Shown piece by piece: positions 53,701-64,000 of a stretch of DNA of 64,000 bases. Position numbers and translations under genes: made by a program. The notes under the pieces are model-generated. The model was not told where the DNA came from. It saw only the letters and a program-made list of their open reading frames with translations, and ran no database searches. Within the stretch, counting starts at the first letter, position 1, and each line of letters opens with the position of its first letter. The stretch is taken from assembly GCA_002914845.1 (NCBI GenBank), contig JXTC01000040.1:394433-458432 (forward strand). Reading direction: 5' to 3'. Source of the DNA: Trema orientale. Its lineage: Eukaryota > Streptophyta > Magnoliopsida > Rosales > Cannabaceae.

Positions 53701-54304
53701 GTTATTGTGTTGTAAATAGAAAATAAATAAAAGTTTTATTTTTATGAGCTAATTTGATATTGTTGTATTGTGTTGTAACTCTAGAACTGAGTTGTGAGCA
53801 AGAATTAGCTGTGAGAAAAAATATTTAGGTATTTAGTAAATTTATTTATCAAACTATTCTACTATTTAAAAATAATATCTAAATATTTTGCAAACTATAT
53901 ACTGTGTGTACTATATAATGATATTTCAAGAAAATTGTATATGTTTATCAAATTCAGCTTAAAATAGTGATTACACATAAGCTTTCAAAATTTATTGACC
54001 ATAAGCAAAATCTTGCCAAACGTCTTCGTCTCTCCTCTTTCTTTTTAAGCCGCCTTTAAAAGCTCAAAGTAGCATCTATAATTAATCCCAAACAGATCCT
54101 ATAAGGTGTGTTTGTTTGCAAGGGCTAAGGGGAGGGGTTCAATTGTTCAAATTCTATTAGGTGAAAAAAAAAATGGCTCCAAACCCAATAGCAAAAATCA
54201 AGTGTAGTGTCAAAATTTTAATTACAGATGATAGTAAAAATTGACAATGCAACTGTTATATTTGCCAAACATGTAATCTGTAAACAAATGCAACAAATTA
54301 TGTC
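53701..54304. other. AT-rich intergenic, nothing recognised
   Basis: No coding signal or clear repeat was seen. Confidence 0.5.
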
Positions 54305-54541
54305 AGAGCATCCTGAATACATATGTCAATGCTAATACCATATTTTGCTCAAATAATAACAAAATACTAAATTTGGTCTATTATTTTATTTTTACTAAAG
54401 CAAATTACTATCCTGAGTACATTTTTAAAACTTTTTTGGTCAGTGATTAATATAGCAAAATATGGTTCCAATGATTCGTTTTCTAAATTATATGAATTAC
54501 AACATTAGTATATAAATTTAGCATTGGATTGGAGATGCTCT
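54305..54541. mobile_element. MITE, AGAGCATC ends
   Basis: The left end AGAGCATCCTGAATACATATG and the right end GGATTGGAGATGCTCT are inverted, the GAGCATCTCCAAT type very common in plant genomes. The inner motif ccatattttgct / gcaaaatatgg also pairs. Confidence 0.55.
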
Positions 54542-54768
54542 CACGCAACTTAATTGGCTCATTTAAGAGTTCTTTGGTGCGAGACGAGAGCCGGATCTTG
54601 CTAAGCAAAGCAAACCTTCTATACTTTTGTTTATTTATTGTATTTATTTATTTCTAAATCCTTTTAGGCTGACTAATACCGTAGGATGACATCCAAAATA
54701 ATAATAATAATAATAGTAATAATTATAATAATACGAATTGAGGAGAGAATTGGAGTTGGGAAATATTT

Positions 54769-55151
54769 GGGTCCGTTTGATTCGCCTATTTGAATGTGTG
54801 TATTTGAATGAAAATTATAGAATGTGTTATAATTGGAATGGGCGACATTTGAATGGAAAAAATAGTGGAATGTGTTGTAATTAGAATGGAAGCATTGGAA
54901 TGGACCATTCAAAAATACCTCCTCTCCTCCATTCTCATTCAAGACACAAAAAAATCATTCTAATGGTTAACTTTTCGGATGGACCATTTGAATGGAAAAA
55001 CTGAATTGTTGAAACGAACACAAATTCTAAAAAATCATTTAAATGGAAAAACTGAATTGTTGAAACAAACACACATTCAAATGAATTTTTCATTCCAATG
55101 GAATGGAATGGTTGAATTCCATTATAAGAGAGATGCGTTAAAACACAACCC
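54769..55151. mobile_element. TIR element, GGGTCCGTTT ends
   Basis: The left end GGGTCCGTTTGATTCGCC and the right end, inverted, GGGTTGTGTTTTAACGCA are similar, with attt on both outer sides. The inside carries many ttgaatgga words and a 52-base tandem pair (ggaaaaactgaattgttgaaac at 54995 and 55047, approximately). It is possibly PIF/Harbinger-like. Confidence 0.4.
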
Positions 55152-55590
55152 ATTTAAAAAAAAAAATTATGATTTTTTCTTGAGGAAATTAGATGTGCTA
55201 TGGCTTTTCGTTGAAGTTTTATTAAAATACAACTCTTTTTTTATTTATTGTTTTAATACGACATCCTATCAATTTTTTTACGGTAATATGACTTTTTTGG
55301 CCAAAACTTTGAAAACGGTCACATTTTGTCTTTCTTTTTGAGGCCAGGTTTGATCGCTTTCATATACCCTTTTTTTGACTCCTATTTTCCATTGGGTTCT
55401 TATTTTTTCTCCAAACTTTCTCAAAGTCTTTTCATTTCCCCCTTGTTTTCCTCAGCTTCTCCATGAATTTTCATCTTCTTGATCATTTTTCTCAATAATG
55501 GCCATTACAAGATCTGGTTCTTCTTCTTATACATATAATTCGAAAATAGAGACATCCTCTTCTATTTTAAGGATTCGTGGCATCGAGATA
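55152..55590. other. T-rich intergenic, nothing recognised
   Basis: T- and CTT-rich sequence with no supported gene. Confidence 0.5.
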
Positions 55591-55880
55591 CCAATCCCAC
55601 TTGGTTAGTATCTTATCAAGATACTATCGGTAATACTCATTTTGTGTTCTGTAGGTATCACACTTAGTTAGTATCATATTAAGATATCAATTCCACTTGA
55701 TCAGTTTCTTATCAAGATGCCATCAGTAGTATCCATTGCGGGTTCTGTAGATATTTCACTTAGTATCTTAGAAAGATACTACTAGTAATATTCTTGTCTT
55801 AACTCATATGGTATCTCTAAAATTAAGAATTTGGATACTACTGGTCAGTATCTTAAAAAGATACCACTAGTAATATAATA
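55591..55880. repeat. Short repeats with AGTATCTT-AAGATACT palindromes
   Basis: Units of roughly 50-90 bases each contain a small palindrome such as agtatcttatcaagatacta (about 55608, 55760, 55845) followed by gtaata and ttctgtag. They are degenerate and unevenly spaced. Confidence 0.5.
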
Positions 55881-56299
55881 TTCATTTATTGTTTTCATTC
55901 CTCCTGAGGAAAAAAAAAAGAGAGTATAATTAGAAGTTACCAAATTTTGAATATTTATCTGTCAACTTCACAATTGATACCATTTATCAACATCACGTAG
56001 CTAATACTTCTATATGTTTTAGAGATAGATAGAGGAAGGTTGAAAATTGAAAGTTACCGATGCTTATTCAATATAAGTCATTCAAGTGTTCAATCAATAA
56101 TCAAGTAAAATAACTATTGTTTGTATACATGCTAGCTTTGATACTAATGACAGTTTATAAAATACTTAAATATGATATATAATATATCTGAACACCTTTT
56201 GGCTTTAGGTATGCTTCTAACAACATATCATTCTAATAGAAATAAATAGAAACATTGTATTTTTTATAAAAAAATAAAAACAAAACAAAAAGTAAAAAC
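55881..56299. other. AT-rich spacer between two repeat arrays
   Basis: No gene or element was recognised. Confidence 0.45.
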
Positions 56300-56850
56300 T
56301 CATAATATCTAATCTGGTTATTTTTTTTAAGTATTCAAACTCAAACATTCCTATTACCTCTGGTATCTAAGCTGATTACTCATTTTTGAGTATCCATACA
56401 TCTGGAAACACAAAAGATCAATATATACTTTTAGTACAAATAGCTTTAGAGCACACTAAGAACATTTCTATATACCTCTAGTATATAAAAGGTTTATACA
56501 TTTCCTAAGTATTTAATAGCACATCAAAAATATTTTTTTATATACTCCTACTATCTAATCTGGTTACCTATTTTCGAGTATCCAACATCTTTGAAGCACA
56601 CACAAAAATGTTCTTATATACCTTTAGTATCTTTGCTTGGTACCTATTTCTTAAGTATCCAACAACTTTATAATACACACAAAAACTTTCTTGTATGCCC
56701 CTTGTATCTATACTAGTTACCAATTTCTAAATATCCAAGAGCTTATAAGCATACAGATGATAAATTAACTAGTTATCTATTTCTAAGTACCCAAACACAT
56801 AAAAACATACAATAACAATCTATGGTATCTAATTTGGTTCACATCAATTT
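56300..56850. repeat. Degenerate tandem array, period about 78 bp
   Basis: About seven units carry the core gtatct-n-ctggttacctatttctgagtatccaa with variable spacers (starts near 56308, 56361, 56478, 56551, 56626, 56704, 56823). It shares gtatct words with the array at 55591, so the two arrays may be subterminal parts of one large transposon. Confidence 0.55.
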
Positions 56851-58471
56851 ATTTTCTAAAAAAATATATTTAAATACCAAAATCAAATTCACAATATCGC
56901 AAAAAAAAAAAAAGAAAAATCAAAATTATAACCAAATCAATATCACCCAATTCTATAAACACTAGATTTTAATTCCATCGGCTGATAATTGTATTCTCCT
57001 TTGTTTTTGCGTTTTGAAAGAAGACTCATTGATGTCGAAGCTTTAATGATTTGCTATGCCGTATTTGAGAGGTCGGGAGCATCTCATTAGATTTTTGTCA
57101 CCTTCATCGACCGATTGAGATGATGTACTAGAGCCTTGAATATCTTCGGAAAGTCTCAAGAATCTCCGTCGAGATTCAAATAAACTGTAACGAGTTTCTT
57201 TGTAAAATAAAGCCGTGTTTTCATTTTAAATTGTAAATGTATAAGATCGTATTTTCCCTTTTTTAATTATTTGGTGTTGTAAATTTATAAATTTTTCTTC
57301 CGTAGCGTATTTTTTAAAGGTTTTGTATAATATACCGTATTTGTCTACTTTCCCCAAAATATGCTAAACTTAAATTTAGTATGATATGTTAAATTTAGCA
57401 TACATTTTTTATTTTACTCCAATACATACATGGTAAAAATAATGTCATTTTGTATTCAAGTATTTTTTTTTATTTACAAAATACATGTTTTCTACTATAA
57501 AATCTTCTTGTTTTGCTATCTAATTGTTAATTATAAAAACTCCATTACACTCATAATGTGTTTGAATAATATTCTTTGTTTTATAAAACATATTAGTAGA
57601 AAAATAGGGAATGGGAGTTCTAATTTATAGAAATTTAGTAAAGGTAAAATTGTAAATAAAATTTAGATAAAAGAAAGAAAAAACAAACAAATTTAAACGT
57701 AACAACTTTTGTCACATTGTGAAATATACACATATTTTAGGTTTCAAAATAATGGTGATATTATAAAATTTTAACCATATTATGATGCAAACATTGTAAA
57801 TTCAAATATATGCTAGTGACAAGAGTATAAACTAACACATTCTACAACGGTAATATTGTAAATTTACATATACTAAAATTTGAAATATGCTATTCTTGGT
57901 ATTATATTTAATACATGTTAAAAATTATATCAAATATGACATATCATCGGAGATGCAGTTTTTAGACAGTGCTAAAAAATATGTTAAATATAACATTGGC
58001 ATGAGTTATGCATTGGAGATGCTCTAGTAAACATTTGGAAAGTCTGATTTCAACCAAAAGAAAAGTTTGTATTTAATATTTAGGCAACTATCAACATGAC
58101 ACTCTCCCAAAAAATATTTATATAAACATGACTCCTACAGTCCTATCCTATACCTCCCCACCCTCCTCCTGCTCCTAATGCACAAAATAGACAAGTTTAT
58201 GATTAATATTCAGCAAAAAGGCCAAAGTCAAGCCCAAAAATAAACAAGGTCAGGCTGAACAAAAACAAAAAGCCTGAACCCAAGGTAATACTACAAAAGT
58301 AATATACAAAAAGAAAGTTAAATGTACATATATATTATTGCTGGGGCTGAACAATAGTTGTGGACACTCTACTGGACGAAGGAACCAGTCTTATATGGAA
58401 AATATGGTGGCAAGGTTCCATCATCTTCAAAGTCACAGTCTGGTGTGAAAAGGTCGAATTCAAATCACTCT
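56851..58471. other. Intergenic and 3' flank of the ELL-like gene
   Basis: The stretch 57360-58026 has paired motifs (atgctaaacttaaatttagtat) and ends in GCATTGGAGATGCTCT, a transposon-type end whose left partner was not found. From about 58100 the sequence is probably 3' UTR of the minus-strand ELL-like gene. Confidence 0.4.
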
Positions 58472-61400
58472 TCAATCTTTTCCATAAGAAAGTGCAAAAT
58501 CTTTAATCCTCTGCTTAAGGTGCTGCAATGAGATACAAGATATACAGAATCAGTAATGTGAAAAAACAACCACCAAATCTAACTAGAACTTTGTAATGTT
58601 GAAAAATCAGAACTTGAAGTGTCGACAGAGTTAGCAAAAATCACCTTCAATTCTTCATGAAGCACCACAAATATTTTCTTCAGCCTCTTATGTCTCTGCA
58701 GGTTACATCATTACTTGAGTCAAGTAAGTTTCAGTTTGACAAAGAAAAGGTAATTTCAAGGAGAATTTCATGCTAATAATGTAAAATAGAGTCGTATACC
58801 ACAGAGCATCAGTTATAAAACCCACTTAGGTACATTTCATTTCATCAAATCAGAGAGCTCAGACTTTTCCTTATTAATATCATTAATCTTTTATAATCAA
58901 AAGAAATAATTCTGAACTCTGCCATAAGCACTGGAAGTTCGACATATGCTGATACCTACCCTACTTTATTTTCTGGAGGCTTAATCTGTAGAATTGCAAT
59001 TTAAGGTTGGGACATGGGATATGTACAAGACATGAATTAGGTTTTGTGGGTTGACCATGCTATGGAAAAGATGAAACTTGACAACATAAAAATAACACGC
59101 CATGGGAAGTAGACTGCTAGAATTTTGCAACAAAAAAACTTCCGAGATTACAGCTGTTTGAAGTATTTTGAACAATGGCTTTGAGTTAAAAATAAAATAA
59201 AAATAAAAGATTATGAAGTAGTACTTCAGTAGTAATTGGATCAAGACTCAACTCAAAAAAAAAAAAAAAAAAAAAGAAAGAAAAAAAAGAAGAAGAAGTA
59301 ATTGGATCAAGACTAGTCATCCAGAGAAGAACCTATCGCAGTATAGCAAATTGAGAAAGGATAGATGGGCAAAGACTAAAACTGGGTGCACAGAGCACAT
59401 GGTGGAGGAAAAGAAATCATATCATTCGACAAATGAATTGAATTTTTCACAAAAATAAATCTGAGAGAGAAGTTAGCAACGTTCCATATAAAACACTAAT
59501 ATAATACGTAATCATGTCATTACATGACAGATATGTAATTAAAAATCTTAGTAAAAATGGACAATTATTGGTAAATTTGGTTGCCTGCATATTATTTGAT
59601 TATACGTAATTTAATGTTTGAAATGTAGGAAAATATATATTCCCTACCGGGTGACTTACTTAATTGTATATATAAATTGGAATTCACATACATATATACA
59701 AAGTGAATGAAAAATAATTATTTCTTCATATGTACAACTCTTCCAGACAAATGGAGATGTGACACATTTGTCTGCAAAATTCTTTGTCTTAGCTACATCG
59801 ATTAGATACCACGCCATCTTGAGAAAAATTTGAGAGCAAATATGTTTCAAAATAGAAAATTAGTACTTTTCTTTCCTTTTTTTTTTAAAAAAAAAATTTA
59901 AGTGTGACAATTTAGATTTGGATGCCAAATGATTACATCCCATTAACTAAAGTAATAACATGAAATCAATAAAAAGTCAAAAATAAAGTTGTGGTCTAAC
60001 AATGCATTTGACCGAAAAGGAGCCGTACCGTTATAAAATATCTCACTGACCAAATTTTGCTCAAACACTTGAGCCTAAAGTACCAACTATTCAGCAAAAA
60101 CATGGTTGAATCTAGATGAGCATACCGTGCCACATTGACGATAGGATTCCTTCAGTTGCTCCAAGATGTTATAATATTTCTCCATATCCCTGCCTTTAGC
60201 CAGCTCAAGGTCCTTTCCAAGTTGATCAAACTCCTTCCTAAATTCAAAAGTTGTACTTTCGCTTTAAAATACATGAAAGCTAAAGAATAAAAGCGAATAA
60301 AAGCATAAACGTACTAAACACTAAACAAGTGTCAAGCGTGCCAATCTTATTATGTTTCCTTAGCTTACCTGTAACTCTCTAGGATCTTGTTGAGGGAACA
60401 GTATGAATCATACTTATCACGATACTCTTGCACGTATTCTTTATACCTACCAGAGGAAAAGAAAATATCGGAATAAGATCTTATTTAAAACAACAAAACC
60501 AGCAGTAAACCTAACCCTACCCCAAAAATGGAGGGACAGGGGTGTTTATGGTTAGAAGGGATTCATTAACACAAAGCTCTAATACGCCTACTTACTGAGA
60601 GAAATCCTTTATTGGACCCTTGAGATCTGGCTCATCTTTTTCATATTTAGAGTAAGAACAACTATTTTCATCTGAGGAAGAATCCCTTCTCTTCCGTTCA
60701 CTATTATTGCCCTCTGCCAAAAGTAACTCAGTTCGTCCTTCAGTTAATTCTGCCATTGTATTTGATGTGCCTTTTTTCCTTTCTTTCACAGAGTTGGAAA
60801 CTAGTCCTCGTCTTCTATCATGCTGCTGAGAAGCAGGTGCTTTCTTGTTGCTTTCTCCATAGCCTTCCAGAGCATTCCCAAGTCTCACTCCATCTTCATT
60901 TTGTCGAGAATTACCATTCATCTCAGCAACTTTGTTGGACTGCGGCAATTCAACATTGTCTGCTCTTGAATGATATTGCGGTTGAGATTGTACAACCCTC
61001 TGTTGAGACCGTCTTGAATCTTCAGCACGATCTTCATGGTTCCTCTTCTTATTTGAGCCTTCCAAATTGCTTGGAACCTTGGCATTCAGGTCTGGTGAAG
61101 AGGACTTTCCCAAATCTAAAGTTGCCTTTCCAGCAGGCTTCCCTTTACTATCTGAGATCCAGTTGTCTGAAGTGCCTGGTTTATTCTCTGACTGCTTAAA
61201 TGAACTTTTTCTTTCAAATTGCTTTTTAACAGATGCTTCCTCAGGAAGGGGCTCACGGAGTTCACCTAACTCCAAGTCTGAATGCTCTCTTTGGAGTTTA
61301 CTGCCTCTCCCATGAACAGCAGGGGATCTCTCAGCACCTGTTCTACCATTATCTTTCGGCGAAGTACCCAAAAATGAGCCAGAAATCTGTCCACCATCCT

Positions 61401-64000
61401 TGAACTTTCCAACTCCTTCACCATGTTTCTTGTAATGTGAATCAAAGGGCACTGACTGTTTGCCTCTTACACCACCTTCCTTGGAATTTCTTGAAACCTT
61501 TTTCTCATTAGCATAACCATCCTCATATTGAGGATTTTTTTGAAATTTAGACTTTTGTGAAGGGAAATCTTCATGGACATGAGAACTCTTTTCAGAATAT
61601 TTACGGCCACGTCCCAAGGTTTCAGCATAATTATGAGGTCTCTCTGTTAAATCAGGAGCCTTTACCGGTACATTTTGTTCAAATGACCTTCTACTTGACT
61701 GCTGAAAATCTGCACTAGATTTTCCAGAAAACGTTTGGTTATTTCCTTTCTGTGAAGTCAGTTCACCATTCCCATCCCTGTCAGCTCCATTTGTCACTTG
61801 AACAATGGGGCCCCAATTAGGGTCTTCGATGAGTTTATCAGAAGGCAATCTGTGAGAACTCTCCTGGTAATGAACATCCCTACTGCCAGAAACAGGTGGT
61901 TGGCATGAGTTTTCCATTTTTGACCTTTTCCCCCTCTCAGATTTGTCATCTGAGTGTTTTACCTCAACACCCCTTTTATACTTTCCTTTAGACGTCCTCT
62001 CAGAGCTGTCAGATTGTTCATACCTAGAGCCATCCTTAACAGTATCGTCCCCTTCATCAAACAAACTTCCAATTAAATTTTGATGCTCTTTGAGCTTATC
62101 ATGATCAGGTGAGAAGGCATTAGTTTTTTCTACAGGTTTCTCATAATCTTTGCCTGAAATACCAACCACATCGATTTCAGTTTCCTGTTTGCCATCAGGC
62201 ACAATTTTCTCAATCTCAATTTCCTCAATCTCAACAGCATTTAATACATGAACGTTTTGCTTCTCATCATTATCACCCTGCACAGGCCTGCCATCAGGAC
62301 TTCTCCACGAAATGGGTGATCTAGAAAATGCAGGTTCAGAATGAAATTTATTCTTTGGTTCTTTGTCATCATCACTTGTCATAATATCAACATCCTCGTC
62401 AGAACCCTCCTTACTGTTGGAAGATGCATCACTGTCACTATCACTACTACTCGCACTCCCACTGCCCAGTGGGCTTCTACTTCTGCTTCTACTAGGGCTT
62501 CCGCTATCGCTTCCAGTGTCACTGCTGTCACTTTCACTATCACTGTCACTTCCACTACCACTAGAACTGCCAGCATGCCCTTCACTATTGTCGGAGAGCT
62601 TTTTTTCCCCAAAAAGATCAGGTGAATGCCGTTGGATATCAATTTTTTCTAATGCATTAGGCTCTTCTCCAAGCTTAGAGTTCAACTTTGCCTGTTCGTC
62701 AGGAGGGACTCTCTCTTTCAAGTCCAATTCTGAAGCAGGTGTCTGATTACGATTGTCTTCAGGGGCAGGTGTCCTATGAAGGTTCTCTTCTGGAGAACTG
62801 GAATATTTTCAACAAACATTGAACGGATTGAATTAAAAAAAAAGAACAAAAAAACAGACACTCCTAATTAGCTTTCCAAAAAAAAAAAATATAATCGATG
62901 CATCATACTCTGAGAAATGGCGTGGAGAAAATTATTACAGCCAAGGATACCAAAAGGGAATGCAAGAACATTACATTATTAATGATGGTTGAATCAGAAA
63001 GTAGCAAAACTCTCAAAGTGGCTTCAAATAAAGGTACGATGAGTTGAATTTCTACAAAACCTGCCTACTCTGCTACTCAAATAAATCCTAAGCAAGGAAT
63101 AGGATAGATTGGTAGAATATAAATAATAAATGATGCATCCATGTTCAAAATAAAAGAGTGTACAATACAACTACTAAAACAGAAAATCAAATATATAAGA
63201 AACTCGAAATGTTCAACATTTGTGTAAATATGTAACAACTTCCAAGGAGCAGAAAAGCAAAAGCAAGATCAAAGAAATTATTATAAGCACCTAAAAAAGG
63301 ATTGATGCAACATATAAATCATGTCTGATAGTCTGATGGAAACTCAAATAAAACACGTAGGGCATAAATGATGCCCAATCTCCTAATTTTATCCTCTCCC
63401 ATACCATATACCTCAGATGATGCTATCAAAAAGTGTGTAATTCTAGCCTCCTCCTAGTCTAACTGTGCAGCACATGGATAATTCTGTACAAGTTCAGTGG
63501 TAGTAGATGCTTCTGTTTGATTTATTTACTTCTCTGATGCAGAAAATAGATTAACTGAAAAGAATAAAGAATTAAGAGGGACATCAAGAAAAGTCAGACA
63601 CCTTCCACTATCAGACGAACGTTTTTTGAAGCTATCTGACTCCACTCCTGATTTCAAGAGATATTTTCCTGGAGCTTGGAAAGTCGCAATCTGATTTCAA
63701 GATTGAACATGACGACATAAGATCACGTGTTTTCATTTTCAAAATAATCATCTGAGGAGGTTGTTCACTTACTTTCTTCATGATAGCCTCAATTTGCTTA
63801 GCAGAGTTGGGAACTGAATCTCCAACAGCTTTCTCCAGGGCCTACACACAAGGTAGAGAGAGAGAAAATTAGTCGAGAACGAAAGAAAAATACAAAAGCA
63901 AACTGTTTTAAAGAATAAATAATTTCAGAATGAATAATTTACTTTTAGCCGGATAATGCCAAAACAGAAAAAATCAGGTTGTTTTTCTGCTAACCTTCAT
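58472..64000 (-). CDS. ELL-type Pol II elongation factor, 3' part
   Basis: Eight minus-strand exons are visible: 63995-64000 (cut by the window), 63773-63841, 63602-63690, 60596-62797, 60369-60446, 60126-60237, 58645-58695, 58472-58522; they give 885 codons to the stop. ELL proteins raise the rate of RNA polymerase II elongation as part of elongation complexes in the nucleus. Visible from the N side: QAPGRYFLKSGVE, the kind of sequence that follows the ELL N-terminal domain; then a very long disordered exon (Ser/Asp run SGSGSDSDSESDSSDTGSDSGS, and basic patches); and the C-terminal Occludin/ELL homology domain over the last four exons, with YKEYVQEYRDKYDSYCSLN, KEFDQLGKDLE, YRQCGT, RHKRLKKIFVVLHEEL and KQRIKDFALSYGKD. 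The plant protein is often annotated only as dentin-sialophosphoprotein-like. The start codon lies outside. Confidence 0.85.
59231..59314 (+). mobile_element. Poly-A insert with 18-bp target duplication
   Basis: The 18-base sequence agtaattggatcaagact occurs at 59231-59248 and 59297-59314. Between the copies lie only caactc and an A-rich tract. This is what an extremely 5'-truncated LINE-driven insertion leaves. It lies in an intron of the ELL-like gene. Confidence 0.6.
62798..63601 (-). other. Intron of the ELL-like gene
   Basis: This is an 804-base intron between the third and fourth visible exons, AT-rich. No further feature was recognised. Confidence 0.7.

Noticed and set aside
55591-56850. 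CRISPR-like repeat array
   Set aside because: The repeats are degenerate and unevenly spaced, and the genome is a plant. A transposon origin is far more likely.
59656-59850. 64-codon minus frame in an ELL-like intron
   Set aside because: It is fully intronic and resembles no family.
62341-62746. + strand frames opposite the ELL-like exon
   Set aside because: They are antisense of the Ser/Asp repeat, giving Leu/Ser or Thr runs.

Overview
The window is nuclear DNA of a flowering plant, most likely a woody or rosid eudicot. The evidence is AT-rich intergenic DNA, genes with many short GT-AG exons, a plant-type U6 snRNA gene with USE and TATA box, and plant-only gene families. Species cannot be named from the sequence. 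Two assembly defects are visible: one N at 14896 and a run of N at 34775-35396.

Layout of genes: an intronless ESCRT-III gene CHMP1 (4858-5469, +); a U6 snRNA gene (7647-7748, +); an anoctamin/TMEM16 gene in 16 exons (10418-14799, +); a 79-codon basic protein of unknown role (15673-15912, -); a Rab1/RABD2 GTPase in 8 exons (17602-19846, +); ribosomal protein eL28 in 3 coding exons (20556-22376, -); a PWWP-domain nuclear protein in 3 exons (24906-28798, -); an RWDD1-like RWD protein in 11 exons (38604-44454, +); a zinc-finger/glutamate-dehydrogenase fusion in 15 exons (45272-51402, -); and the 3' part of an ELL-type elongation factor (58472 to beyond 64000, -). I rebuilt the exon models by hand from splice sites and reading phase, and every multi-exon model closes in frame.

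Gene order recalls two Arabidopsis chromosome 1 neighbourhoods (from memory): CHMP1 next to anoctamin (At1g73030/At1g73020), and GDH-like, RWD, PWWP (At1g51720/At1g51730/At1g51745). These genes do not form a pathway. They are housekeeping functions (membrane remodelling and traffic, translation, splicing, chromatin/transcription), and shared descent explains their order.

Between genes lies a dense layer of small DNA transposons. It includes six copies of one about 172-bp fold-back MITE with 9-bp target duplications (four packed into 23425-24213), a 748-bp hAT element, a nested hAT-in-MITE structure with a dead transposase (1733-4580), a probable Helitron (29601-30252), and several other fold-back families, some inside introns.

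The points most worth a second look are the GDH-like protein, which has lost the catalytic lysine and carries an N-terminal zinc finger, and a tandemly duplicated eL28 intron segment holding two candidate C/D-box snoRNAs with identical box spacing.
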